Assembly: GCF_003610635.1 (NCBI RefSeq)
Contig: NZ_RAQJ01000003.1
Location: 310,001 to 374,000, forward strand
Direction of reading: 5' to 3'
Origin: Ichthyenterobacterium magnum
Lineage (GTDB): Bacteria; Bacteroidota; Bacteroidia; Flavobacteriales; Flavobacteriaceae
DNA length: 64,000 nucleotides
The notes under the pieces are model-generated. The model was not told the origin of the DNA. It ran no database searches and saw only the letters and a list, made by a program, of their open reading frames with translations. Position numbers and translations under genes: made by a program. Shown here one piece after another: positions 18,948 through 27,760 of this stretch (positions are counted from its first letter, which is position 1; every line of letters begins with the position of its first letter).

Positions 18948-19880
18948 TTAACATCGCTTTCTAAGCTTTTTTAATGACACATTAAGTTCAAAACCCAATA
19001 GTAATATATTTGCATTTAGCCACAAATAAAACATAAGTATTAATAACGCTCCTATTGAGCCATATAGTTTATTATACTGTGCAAAGTTTTCAATATAAAT
19101 ACCAAACAAATATGATGTTAGCATAAATAGTAATGTAGTAAACAAAGCACCTATTGAAAAAAATCGTGTAGTTCTTCCTTCTTTAGTACCAAAATAATAC
19201 AAGGTTGCAGTAGCTATATAAACCATGAATACAAAAAACAGATACTTTGATAGTAAGAGCCAAAATACATCTGAGCCAGATTTTGCTAAACCACTGTCTT
19301 TTAGGCTTTCATACAAAGGTTCAATAATATAGATTTGAAACATACCTAAACCTGCAACCGTTAAAATAAGTAGTAATGCTAATATAATTGCAATACCCAA
19401 AGCATATAAATATTGTCTTACAACATTACGTGTTATTTGTTCATGATATGAGTTTTCAAAACCAGAAAAAACAGCGTTTACGCCATTTGCCATTAATAAA
19501 ATAGACACTAAAAATACTGAAGAAATCAAACCACCACCTTTTATGTTTTCAAAAATGTTTTCTGAAAAAAACTCAGTTGTTGTAGGTGGCAAAAACGACT
19601 CAAGGAAATCTAAAAATTCAACCTGAAAATTATCTATCGGAATATAAGGAATAACAATAATTATAAACAGCAAAAACGGAAACAATGCCATAAAAAAACT
19701 ATAAGCAATAGCACTTGCTCTAGTACTTACTGCGCCTTTTACAATACCAATGACATAAAGCTCTAATAAATGGTAAAGCGATAAACCTTCTAAACCAGGA
19801 AGCTTTATCTTACCCAATAACTTTACAAGTATATTGAGTATAGGGATTTTTTCTAATTTTTCTCTCGTGGCATTTGGCAT
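18948..19880 (-). CDS. YihY/BrkB-family inner-membrane protein
   Basis: 310 residues with six predicted membrane helices, including YSFFMALFPFLLFIIIVIPY, GLISSVFLVSILLMANGVNA and a final LLILMFYLWLNANILLLGFE. The ASAIAYSFF.ALFP signature and the late YGS.GA.L.L..W......L.G.E pattern define the YihY/virulence factor BrkB family. Once called RNase BN, the family is of unsettled function. It follows nadC by one base and precedes DUF2147, forming a three-gene operon. Confidence 0.92.
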   Translation of the reverse strand: MPNATREKLEKIPILNILVKLLGKIKLPGLEGLSLYHLLELYVIGIVKGAVSTRASAIAYSFFMALFPFLLFIIIVIPYIPIDNFQVEFLDFLESFLPPTTTEFFSENIFENIKGGGLISSVFLVSILLMANGVNAVFSGFENSYHEQITRNVVRQYLYALGIAIILALLLILTVAGLGMFQIYIIEPLYESLKDSGLAKSGSDVFWLLLSKYLFFVFMVYIATATLYYFGTKEGRTTRFFSIGALFTTLLFMLTSYLFGIYIENFAQYNKLYGSIGALLILMFYLWLNANILLLGFELNVSLKKLRKRC

Positions 19881-19881
19881 G

Positions 19882-20739
19882 CTAGACTGCTTTTAAGCTC
19901 AGGTCCATATTATAAACCGAGTGCGTTAAAGCTCCAGACGATATATAATCTACACCACAAAGTGCATAATCTCTAACTGTGTTTTCATTTATTCCTCCAG
20001 ACGATTCTGTTAAACACTGACTACCAATTAGTTTTACAGCTTCTCGGGTATCTTCATAATTAAAGTTGTCGATTAAAATTCTGTAAACGCCTTCATTTTT
20101 TAAAATCTCTTTTATTTCTCCTAAATCTCTTGCTTCCACAATAATTTTTAAATCACGATTAGTATCTTTTAAATACTGTTTTGTTTTATTTATCGCCTTA
20201 GTTAAACCACCTGCAAAATCTATATGATTATCTTTTAACATTATCATATCGTACAAAGCGAATCTATGATTTTCTCCACCACCAATTTTTACAGCCCATT
20301 TTTCGAGTGCACGAATGCCTGGTGTTGTTTTGCGGGTGTCTAATATTTTTGTTCCTGTACCTTCAAGTAAATCTACAAACTGTCTTGTTTTTGTTGCAAT
20401 AGCGCTCATGCGTTGCATGGCATTTAATACTAAACGTTCGGCTTTTAATATAGATTGTGATGCGCCTTTTACGTAAAATACAATATCTCCATATTTTACT
20501 TGACTTCCATCTTCAATAAGTGTTTCTACTTTCATGTTGTCATCAACATAAGCAAACACCTGTTTAGCAAACTCAACACCTGCAATAATGCCTTCATCTT
20601 TAACTAAAAGCTTAGCTTTTCCTTGAGCTGAAGCTGGTATACAAGCCAAAGAACTATGATCACCATCGCCTACATCTTCACGTATTGCATTAGTAATTAT
20701 TAATTCTATTTCTTTATTAAATTGTTCTTCTGAAATCAT
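19882..20739 (-). CDS. nadC: Nicotinate-nucleotide pyrophosphorylase (carboxylating)
   Basis: 285 residues. Quinolinate phosphoribosyltransferase, making nicotinate mononucleotide from quinolinate and PRPP in de novo NAD synthesis. Key features: EDVGDGDHSS near the N-terminus, LVKDEGIIAG, LNAMQRMSAIATKT, RKTTPGIRALEKWAVKIGGG with conserved basic PRPP/quinolinate ligands, HRFALYDMIMLKDNH, and SSGGI near the C-terminus. First gene of the nadC-yihY-DUF2147 run and divergent from rlmH. nadA and nadB are not in the window. Confidence 0.97.
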   Translation of the reverse strand: MISEEQFNKEIELIITNAIREDVGDGDHSSLACIPASAQGKAKLLVKDEGIIAGVEFAKQVFAYVDDNMKVETLIEDGSQVKYGDIVFYVKGASQSILKAERLVLNAMQRMSAIATKTRQFVDLLEGTGTKILDTRKTTPGIRALEKWAVKIGGGENHRFALYDMIMLKDNHIDFAGGLTKAINKTKQYLKDTNRDLKIIVEARDLGEIKEILKNEGVYRILIDNFNYEDTREAVKLIGSQCLTESSGGINENTVRDYALCGVDYISSGALTHSVYNMDLSLKAV

Positions 20740-20796
20740 AGATAAGATATTTGATGTAAAAATAGTAATTGCATATTAATAAACTTTAAAAAAATA

Positions 20797-20804
20797 TATC
20801 TTTG
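20797..20804 (+). promoter_or_regulatory. -7 element directly before rlmH (possible leaderless start)
   Basis: TATCTTTG matches TAnnTTTG exactly and ends only four bases before the rlmH ATG at 20809. If this is the promoter, the transcript would begin at or within a base or two of the start codon. No good -33 TTTG is seen at the usual spacing. Confidence 0.4.
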
Positions 20805-20808
20805 AAAT

Positions 20809-21282
20809 ATGACAATTAAACTTCTCGCCATTGGCAAAACAGACAATAAGCAACTACAAGCTTTAATTGACGACTATCAAAAGCGATTAAGTCATTATAT
20901 AAAGTTTGAATTTGATATTATTCCAGATATAAAAAACGTTAAGAACCTATCTGAAGCTCAACAAAAACAAAAAGAAGGCGAGCTTATTTTGTCTAAAATT
21001 TCAAATACTGATGCTTTACTTCTTTTAGATGAAAATGGAAAACAATTTGATTCTGTTGAGTTCTCAAATTATTTACAAAAGCGCATGAATTCTGGCATTA
21101 AACGTTTAGTATTTGTAATTGGCGGTCCTTATGGTTTTTCTGAAGACGTTTACAAAAAAATGCAAAGCAAACTATCATTATCCAGAATGACCTTTTCTCA
21201 TCAAATGATTCGCTTATTTGTAATTGAACAATTATATCGTGGTTTCACAATTTTAAAGAATGAACCTTATCATCACAGATAA
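20809..21282 (+). CDS. rlmH: 23S rRNA (pseudouridine1915-N3)-methyltransferase
   Basis: 157 residues, the normal size. SPOUT-fold methyltransferase that N3-methylates pseudouridine 1915 in helix 69 of 23S rRNA on the assembled 70S ribosome. Seen: MTIKLLAIGKTDNKQLQ at the start, LLLDENGKQFDSVEFS, the knot glycines FVIGGPYGFSEDVY, and the C-terminal LSRMTFSHQMIRLFVIEQLYR with NEPYHH. Divergent from nadC and convergent with the hydrolase gene. Confidence 0.97.
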   Translation: MTIKLLAIGKTDNKQLQALIDDYQKRLSHYIKFEFDIIPDIKNVKNLSEAQQKQKEGELILSKISNTDALLLLDENGKQFDSVEFSNYLQKRMNSGIKRLVFVIGGPYGFSEDVYKKMQSKLSLSRMTFSHQMIRLFVIEQLYRGFTILKNEPYHHR

Positions 21283-21307
21283 CTACTAGTAGATATCACT
21301 CATTTTA

Positions 21308-22150
21308 TCACGTTGTCATGAATTTCAAAAGATGCTCCTCAACTTCAGCCTTAATTTCATCGTATTTAGTTTGAATGAGCCAATGACCTGTATCTAACTC
21401 AACAAATTTATAGTAGCCTTTCATGTATTGATGTGATTGGGCTACACTTACTGCTCCAACAGCTAAATCCTTTTTCCCCCAAATAAACAAGGTTGGTGTT
21501 TCAATGACCCCAACATTAGTTTGTTTAAATAGCTTATGATTAGCACGATAATAATTTAAAGCAGCTGTTAATGCATTTTTATTTCTAAAAATCGATAAAT
21601 AATCATCTACTTCTTCTGCACTACTATGTTTCCATAATTTTCTAAACAATTTAAAATCATTTTTTCTGATGCCCATTTCTGGTAAAAACGGGATTTGAAA
21701 ATTCTTGATATACCTGCTTTTCTTTTGCTGTTCGGCATCATTAGTAATAGCGTAAGCAAAAGCTTTAATATGAGGTATAGATAATGACGTAAAACTTAAA
21801 ATTTTGCCTGAATGATTACCTAATGCTTGCCATCCTACTACTGCGCCCCAATCATGCGTAACCAGATGAAATTTTTCTTTACCAATCGCTTTTGCTAAAT
21901 CAAGAACGTCCTGAACTAATTTATCTATAGTGTAATGCTTTTTCCCTTTTGGTCTTGCAGCTTCACTATAACCTCTCATATTTGGAGCCACACAGTAAAA
22001 ACCTAAAGCCGAAATATCTTGCATTAGGTTAATCCACATAAAGGAACTTTCTGGAAAGCCATGAAGAAATATCACCAATTCATTATCAGAATTTCCAGAA
22101 GTTCTACAATCGAAAATGAAATCGTTAACCTTAATATCTATTCTCTCCAT
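21308..22150 (-). CDS. Alpha/beta hydrolase, epoxide hydrolase-like
   Basis: 280 residues. The oxyanion-hole HGFPESSFMW (30-39), nucleophile elbow THDWGAVVGW with Asp100 as nucleophile, and late DTGHW with the catalytic His fit the epoxide hydrolase/haloalkane dehalogenase branch, in which Asp replaces Ser. Cytoplasmic, no signal peptide. It starts two bases after the acyl-CoA ligase stop, so the two are probably one transcript. The substrate is unknown. Confidence 0.85.
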   Translation of the reverse strand: MERIDIKVNDFIFDCRTSGNSDNELVIFLHGFPESSFMWINLMQDISALGFYCVAPNMRGYSEAARPKGKKHYTIDKLVQDVLDLAKAIGKEKFHLVTHDWGAVVGWQALGNHSGKILSFTSLSIPHIKAFAYAITNDAEQQKKSRYIKNFQIPFLPEMGIRKNDFKLFRKLWKHSSAEEVDDYLSIFRNKNALTAALNYYRANHKLFKQTNVGVIETPTLFIWGKKDLAVGAVSVAQSHQYMKGYYKFVELDTGHWLIQTKYDEIKAEVEEHLLKFMTT

Positions 22151-22152
22151 AA

Positions 22153-23796
22153 TTATTCAAAAATTACAGTTTCATCCATTTTAAACCAGTCTTTATAATA
22201 TGGCTGATGAATTTTTTCAATACTGCTTCGTTTAACTTTTAATGTAGGTGTAGTTAAGCCGTTATCAACCGTCCAGTCTTCTTTCATTATAATCACTTTT
22301 TCGACTTTCTCGTGCTTTTTTAGATTTGGATTAGTACTCATTAAAGTTTCAGCTAAACTTTTAGAAAGGCCTTCTTTAGATTTTACTCTACCTAATTCGG
22401 ACAACGTGATTAACGCTATAGGCTGCGGTATTCCCATACCAACAACACAAATCTGTTCAATATCTGTATTTTTAGTCAACTGTAATTCTATTGGTGCTGG
22501 TGAAACGTATTTACCCTTATCGGTTTTAAATTCGTCCTTAGCACGACCCGTAATTGTTAAATAGCCATCGTGATCGTATTCGCCTTTATCTCCTGTTTTA
22601 AAATAACCATCTTCTGTAAAAACAGATGCTGTAATATCTGGTGCTTTATAATAGCCTTTCATTAAGCAATTGTTCTTAATACAAATTTCGTCTTCTGGAG
22701 TTAGCTTAATTTTTACATTACTAAAAGCCTTTCCCACAGTTCCTATTTTATTTTGTCCATAAAAATTAGCATGAGAAATAATACAATCTTCAGTCATACC
22801 ATATCCTTGAAAAATAGTAACACCTATTTTATTAAACCATTCCATTAAGTTTACTGATAAAGGTGCTGCTCCAGAAAGAATAAACAGAGCATTTTTAAGC
22901 CCTAATTTTTGTTTTAATTTATTTTTTATTATTCCGTTTATAAGTGGGATTTTCAACAAAATATTTAATTTTTTTTGTGGAAGTTTCTCTAATATTTTTT
23001 CTTGAAACTTAGACCATATTCTAGGAACAGCAAAGAATAGATGTGGTTGACATTTTTCAAGATCTGAAGCAAATGTCTCTAAAGATTCTGGAAACGAAAT
23101 CGCTGCACCTATAACCAATCCGTGAGTTGCAATACCAACACGTTCTGCAACGTGAGCTAATGGCAAATACGAAAACAATCTTGGTTGTTTTGGTAAACTA
23201 GTAATTGTTGTAATCTTGTTTACACTAACAATAAAATTACCAACAGTATGCATTACTCCTTTTGGTGTTCCTGTAGTTCCAGATGTGTAAATAATAGTAT
23301 GTAAGTCATCTGGGTTGGGTTTCGGCAATTCTTTAATAGGTGTTTTATTTAAAGTAATATCTTCCCATAATTCGCCTTCAGTTTGGCCATATAACCCAAT
23401 ACTTATTTTGGGGATATCTGGAATACCAGGTTTTTGAGATTCAAAATCATCAAGCTTTCCTATAATAATAGCTTTAGATCCACTATGTTCTAAAATCTGG
23501 TTTACAGACGCTGCATTTAACGTAGGATAAATTGGTGTCGACACGTGACCAGACATCATAATAGCTAAATCACTCATAATCCAATGTGCGCAATTTTTTG
23601 ACAATAATGCTATATGGCTTTTTTCAGGTAGCTTATAGTTTTTTAGTGCAGATGCAATTTTTCGAGCTTCTTCTCCAGCTTCTTTAAATGTATAGGTTAT
23701 AGTTTTTCCATCAATAGGCTGTTTTAAAAAAATGCGGTTTGGAGTTTCGATTTCCCAATATAAAAAGGCATCAAGTGGTGAATTAAATTTTTCCAT
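22153..23796 (-). CDS. Long-chain acyl-CoA synthetase (AMP-binding)
   Basis: 547 residues from the ATG at 23796; the frame extends to a TTG six codons earlier, which I reject. ANL superfamily: P-loop IIYTSGTTGTPKGVMHT, QGYGMTED, and YFKTGDKGEYDHDGYLTITGR, with the C-terminal subdomain lysine region DEFKTDKGKYVSP. It activates fatty acids to acyl-AMP and then acyl-CoA. The FadD15-like length and a G-x-F-x-T-G-D motif support long-chain specificity. Paired with the alpha/beta hydrolase immediately downstream; a short-chain fatty acid permease lies upstream on the same strand beyond a terminator. Confidence 0.9.
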   Translation of the reverse strand: MEKFNSPLDAFLYWEIETPNRIFLKQPIDGKTITYTFKEAGEEARKIASALKNYKLPEKSHIALLSKNCAHWIMSDLAIMMSGHVSTPIYPTLNAASVNQILEHSGSKAIIIGKLDDFESQKPGIPDIPKISIGLYGQTEGELWEDITLNKTPIKELPKPNPDDLHTIIYTSGTTGTPKGVMHTVGNFIVSVNKITTITSLPKQPRLFSYLPLAHVAERVGIATHGLVIGAAISFPESLETFASDLEKCQPHLFFAVPRIWSKFQEKILEKLPQKKLNILLKIPLINGIIKNKLKQKLGLKNALFILSGAAPLSVNLMEWFNKIGVTIFQGYGMTEDCIISHANFYGQNKIGTVGKAFSNVKIKLTPEDEICIKNNCLMKGYYKAPDITASVFTEDGYFKTGDKGEYDHDGYLTITGRAKDEFKTDKGKYVSPAPIELQLTKNTDIEQICVVGMGIPQPIALITLSELGRVKSKEGLSKSLAETLMSTNPNLKKHEKVEKVIIMKEDWTVDNGLTTPTLKVKRSSIEKIHQPYYKDWFKMDETVIFE

Positions 23797-23849
23797 AATA
23801 AAAGTTTTCTTCAAGTTTACACTTAAAAGTGAATTAAAAATTACTACAA

Positions 23850-23882
23850 TAAAAATGACTTAGGACGAAGTCGTCATTTTCT
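23850..23882 (-). terminator. Terminator after the short-chain fatty acid transporter gene
   Basis: AAAATGAC (23852-23859) pairs with GTCATTTT (23873-23880), with an inner ACTT/AAGT pairing. On the minus strand it ends in a T-rich run. It separates the transporter operon from the acyl-CoA ligase. Confidence 0.65.
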
Positions 23883-23973
23883 TTCCCCAAAAGTTCTTAG
23901 ACTTTATCAAACCACTCAATCATCGTTAAATATTTCATCTATTTGAGCAGTTTCTATCTCATAATTTAACAAT

Positions 23974-25371
23974 CTATAGAGGTATATAAAGTACCATTAA
24001 AGATTGAATAATAAAAAAGATGATAAATGGCAGTACTAAATATCCCATAATATCTCTCGATTGTAGTTTAACGCCAGCTCCCATTACAGGTAATACTAAC
24101 AAGATGAAAAAAGGCTGAAGCATATTGCTTAAACTTTCGCCATAAGCCACAGATAAGGATGCTCTTGATACCATTGCTGTAACTTGTTCTTGAGGTAATC
24201 CTGCACCAATGTTTTTAACCGCTTCAATAATGCTTGGTCCTACAACTGCAAACTCGCCTCCAGCTGACGGAATTGCAAAATTCACAACACCACCTGTTAA
24301 ATATGCAAAAAACGGGTAAGTATCAATAGTCATTATAGATACCAAAGCATCAGCTAATTTCTCTCCAACTCCTGTATAAAGCATGATTCCCATTATACCT
24401 GCATAAAAAGGGTATTGAAATAAAATACCAGAAATATTACTACTTGCACGCTTCATTGCAATACTATAACGCATTGGTGTTTTATGTAAAAACAAACCTA
24501 TCATCAAGAATATAAAAATCATGATATTAAAATTGAGGTCAAATCCGTTAGTATAAAAATGATAAACGATATAAGTAAAACCCATTGCAGCAATAATTAA
24601 AGGCAAAACAAATGTATTATTAAGCGTATCTGAAACAGCTTTAACTGGTAATTTAAAACTCTCCGCTTCGTCTTTAATAGTAGCTTCTTTAGGTTGATTT
24701 CCTGATTTTAATAAATCTTTTAGTTCTTTACCTTTTGTTTGTTTAGGAATAAAAACCAGAAATAATAGTGGTGCTATAATCACAAACAACACAATCATTG
24801 CTATATTTAAAACTGAACCTAAAGTATATGCTGTTGGAATTTTAGAGGATAAAATCTCCGCTTCAATCAAAAAATTATTTTCAGTATTTAACAATAACGG
24901 TATTGAGCTTGACAAACCACTAACCCATCCACCAAACGAAAAATAAGCGCAAGCAATTAAAAAAGGATAATTAACACCTTTAACTCGCATAGCCAATTCT
25001 CTTGCCAAAACACATGTAATGACAATCCAACCAAAACTAACTAGAGACAAAAGCGACCCAATGAGTATAACAAAAAAGTATACTTGTTTTGGTGTTTTAA
25101 TGTAAACTGCTAATCTATCAATACCTTTATTAATTGTAGATGATAAAGCAATGCTAAATCCTGTAATTATGATAAGTACTATTTGCATTCCAAAACTCAA
25201 CAAATCAAAAAAACCATCATACCATGCCGAAATGATTTGTATAGGCGAAGCTTCCATCCACATAAATGCACTAAGTACAGCTATAATTGTTAATAGTAAT
25301 GCAAAAACAAAAGCACTTGGCATGTATTTTTGAAATACGTCTGTAAACTTTTCTCCTAATTTAGTTAGCAT
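23974..25371 (-). CDS. Short-chain fatty acid transporter, AtoE family
   Basis: 465 residues, about 12 membrane helices. It begins LTKLGEKFTDVFQKYMPSAF and has WYDGFFDLLSFGMQIVLIII, SFGWIVITCVLARELA, SFGGWVSGLSSSIPLLLNTE and PSAGGEFAVVGPSI. These match the AtoE/TIGR00366 family, which moves butyrate, acetoacetate and related acids across the inner membrane. The metallophosphoesterase gene lies 14 bases upstream, suggesting co-transcription. Confidence 0.9.
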   Translation of the reverse strand: MLTKLGEKFTDVFQKYMPSAFVFALLLTIIAVLSAFMWMEASPIQIISAWYDGFFDLLSFGMQIVLIIITGFSIALSSTINKGIDRLAVYIKTPKQVYFFVILIGSLLSLVSFGWIVITCVLARELAMRVKGVNYPFLIACAYFSFGGWVSGLSSSIPLLLNTENNFLIEAEILSSKIPTAYTLGSVLNIAMIVLFVIIAPLLFLVFIPKQTKGKELKDLLKSGNQPKEATIKDEAESFKLPVKAVSDTLNNTFVLPLIIAAMGFTYIVYHFYTNGFDLNFNIMIFIFLMIGLFLHKTPMRYSIAMKRASSNISGILFQYPFYAGIMGIMLYTGVGEKLADALVSIMTIDTYPFFAYLTGGVVNFAIPSAGGEFAVVGPSIIEAVKNIGAGLPQEQVTAMVSRASLSVAYGESLSNMLQPFFILLVLPVMGAGVKLQSRDIMGYLVLPFIIFFIIQSLMVLYIPL

Positions 25372-25385
25372 ACTATTATGTTTGA

Positions 25386-26459
25386 TTAATCTAATTTAAT
25401 TTGTTCTCCAGTCTTTTTACCTCGAGAATATGCATTTAAATTTATAAAAAGCACTTCGCCATAAACTCCATTTTTAATACTTGAATCTACTGCAAAAATC
25501 TTCTTGTTATACAATTGCAAAACCTGTTCTTGAGAGCAATGTCCCACAACAAAATGATTAGCATCGACTTTTGCTAATACATCGTCAATAACAGACTCTT
25601 CTAAATTATCATTAAAATACCCACGATACCAAATAGGTCCAGTTTTACCATAATAACGTTTATAAAATGGTCCAGCTTTCATTTCTTTTTTGTCGCGATC
25701 TAGTGATTCACGCATCACTTGATTGGTGTTGTCAATATTAAACGTTTCAGATAAAAAGTCTGGAGACACTCCACCATGAACAAACATATTATCATTAATT
25801 TTTATAAGTGTTGCTTTAGATCGTAACCAACGTCCTAAAACAGTTTCGTTATTAAAAAGTTCATTGTAAGGTGTTTTTAATAACTGTGAAGCTTTAGCAT
25901 ATTTATCATGTATATATCTTAAATCATTATGAATAACCATATACTCATGATTACCTAACAGAAAGTGCACTTTACCTCCACTTTTTTCTGCTTGCTTTTC
26001 AAGATTATAAATAAACCATAGTGTTTCGGTAACCTTAGGTCCGCGATCAAAAACATCACCAACAATTACAAAATGCCCTTTACCAAAAGACCAGTTTAGA
26101 TTGTTATCTATAACCTTATTATTCTTTAATATTTCAATTGCCAAATCAAATTGTCCATGAATATCACTTAAAGCAACAATATGTTCTACATCTTTATATA
26201 CTGAAGCTTCAGCTTTAAATTTAATATCGTAAGCAGTTAAAGGCATAAACTTCTTTGTTACTTTACCACTAACTATACTTTTTTCAATCAAAACTTCATT
26301 TTTAATAAACACATAAGGACCATCATTTATCTTTAAACTATCAGGAATTTCTAAATCATTAGTATTCTTTTTTGTAATTCCTTTGTTCTTAACATTTGAG
26401 CAAGAAACCAATGCAATTCCTATTAAGCATAAAATAAAAATAAATTTTGTTTTAGTCAT
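25386..26459 (-). CDS. Lipoprotein metallophosphoesterase (PPP-like)
   Basis: 357 residues. Lipobox ALVSC (Cys20) predicts membrane anchoring outside the cytoplasm. Metal-site motifs are in order: ALSDIHGQFD (DIHG 99-102), GDVFDRG (134-140), LGNHEYM (GNHE 169-172), HGGVSPDF and VVGHCSQE. The GDxxDRG and GNHE pattern is that of bacterial PPP-type phosphatases of the calcineurin-like superfamily. A lipid-anchored, periplasm- or surface-facing PPP enzyme would act on an exported phosphoprotein or small phosphoester; the substrate is unknown. Confidence 0.88.
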   Translation of the reverse strand: MTKTKFIFILCLIGIALVSCSNVKNKGITKKNTNDLEIPDSLKINDGPYVFIKNEVLIEKSIVSGKVTKKFMPLTAYDIKFKAEASVYKDVEHIVALSDIHGQFDLAIEILKNNKVIDNNLNWSFGKGHFVIVGDVFDRGPKVTETLWFIYNLEKQAEKSGGKVHFLLGNHEYMVIHNDLRYIHDKYAKASQLLKTPYNELFNNETVLGRWLRSKATLIKINDNMFVHGGVSPDFLSETFNIDNTNQVMRESLDRDKKEMKAGPFYKRYYGKTGPIWYRGYFNDNLEESVIDDVLAKVDANHFVVGHCSQEQVLQLYNKKIFAVDSSIKNGVYGEVLFINLNAYSRGKKTGEQIKLD

Positions 26460-26545
26460 CTCGTAAAAGTTTTCACAAACGAAAATAATCTATTTTTTGA
26501 TTCCTATAATATTCCTAATTTTGAAACTTACTTTATCACATACTT

Positions 26546-27121
26546 ATGCAACTTGTTTTCGCTACAAACAATCTTAATAAACTAAAGGAAGTACAATCTT
26601 TAATTCCAGAACACGTACAACTACTAAGTTTAAAAGATATTGGGTGTTTTGAAGATGTACCAGAAACGCAAAACACCATTGAGGGTAATGCCATTCAAAA
26701 AGTAGAATACATCAAAGAACATTATGGTTTTGATTGTTTTGCAGATGATACCGGTTTAGAGGTTGAAGCCTTAAATGGCGAACCTGGTGTATTTTCGGCG
26801 CGTTATGCTGGCGAGCAACGTAATGCTGATGATAATATGAATAAATTACTCCGCAACCTTAAAGATAAGCCTAATAGAGATGCACAATTTAAAACCGTTA
26901 TTGCGCTTTACTTAAATAACAAGCTAGAAACTTTTACTGGTATTTGTGAAGGAAAAATAACAACAACTAAACATGGCGAGCAAGGTTTTGGATATGACCC
27001 CATTTTTAAGCCAAACCATCATGAACAAACTTTTGCCGAAATGGACTTAGGCTTGAAAAATGATATTGGTCACAGAGGGAAAGCTGTTAAGCAATTGGTG
27101 TTTTTTTTAAATTCTATTTAA
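26546..27121 (+). CDS. rdgB: RdgB/HAM1 non-canonical purine NTP pyrophosphatase
   Basis: 191 residues. It begins MQLVFATNNLNKLKEVQSL, has DDTGLEVEALNGEPGVFSARYAG, and ends with GFGYDPIF, the AEM segment and HRGKA. It hydrolyses dITP, XTP and dHAPTP to monophosphates to keep deaminated purines out of DNA. Monocistronic, divergent from the metallophosphoesterase. Confidence 0.96.
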   Translation: MQLVFATNNLNKLKEVQSLIPEHVQLLSLKDIGCFEDVPETQNTIEGNAIQKVEYIKEHYGFDCFADDTGLEVEALNGEPGVFSARYAGEQRNADDNMNKLLRNLKDKPNRDAQFKTVIALYLNNKLETFTGICEGKITTTKHGEQGFGYDPIFKPNHHEQTFAEMDLGLKNDIGHRGKAVKQLVFFLNSI

Positions 27122-27306
27122 GATTTCTCAAAACAAACTATCTTCACTTATCGTCAGATATAAATCATAAAATGATTTATTATCTAGTTACTTACCTACA
27201 AGTCAAAAAAACATTGAACCAAAATTGCGATTTTTTGGACTAAAAGCATAATTGATTGATTATAAACTATTTTAGTTTTGAAACATTAATAATTAAAACC
27301 TTTATA

Positions 27307-27684
27307 ATGAAAACAATCAAATTAGTTTTAGCCCTAATTGTGTTTACTCTCAATTATACACAAGCACAAAAAAAAGAAAATCAACCAACACTTAAAAACA
27401 ATGACACTATGAAAACCTATGTAATTGAACGTAATATTCCAGGAGCAGGAGACTTAACAGCAGAACAACTTAAAGGAATCTCTCAAACATCATGTTCAGT
27501 CTTAAAAGAAATGGGACCAAAAATTGAGTGGCAACACAGCTATGTTACTGGAGATAAAGTGTACTGCGTTTATAAAGCAGAGACTAAAGCATTAATTGAA
27601 GAACATGCTAGTAAAGGTGGTTTTCCAGCAAACTCGGTAAGTGAAGTCACAACAGTAATTAGTCCAGCAACAGCAGAACAATAA
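27307..27684 (+). CDS. Exported DUF4242 domain protein
   Basis: 125 residues from the ATG at 27307; the frame runs up to a TTG at 27256, but only the ATG gives a clean signal peptide (MKTIKLVLALIVFTLNYTQAQ). One DUF4242 domain follows (MKTYVIERNIPGAGDL...VTGDKVYCVYKAETKALIEEHA). DUF4242 is a ferredoxin-like fold annotated as nickel-binding in some databases; the two cysteines and histidines here could bind metal. It precedes the fusion regulator 27761-28849, whose N-terminus is also DUF4242, so the two may share a ligand. A strong terminator lies between them. Confidence 0.8.
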   Translation: MKTIKLVLALIVFTLNYTQAQKKENQPTLKNNDTMKTYVIERNIPGAGDLTAEQLKGISQTSCSVLKEMGPKIEWQHSYVTGDKVYCVYKAETKALIEEHASKGGFPANSVSEVTTVISPATAEQ

Positions 27685-27691
27685 GAAGTAT

Positions 27692-27730
27692 GAAGCTGTC
27701 TATAATAAATAGTCAGCTTCTTATTTTTTT
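27692..27730 (+). terminator. Terminator after the DUF4242 gene
   Basis: GAAGCTGTCTAT (27692-27703) pairs with ATAGTCAGCTTC (27709-27720), 11 of 12 positions, followed by TTATTTTTTT. It isolates the regulator gene at 27761. Confidence 0.9.
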
Positions 27731-27760
27731 AAATTAGTATCTTACCTAAAAAACTAGAGC

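Noticed and set aside
21283-21307. CTACTAGTAG palindrome between rlmH and the hydrolase as a terminator
   Set aside because: Only 10 bases without loop and without a T tract.
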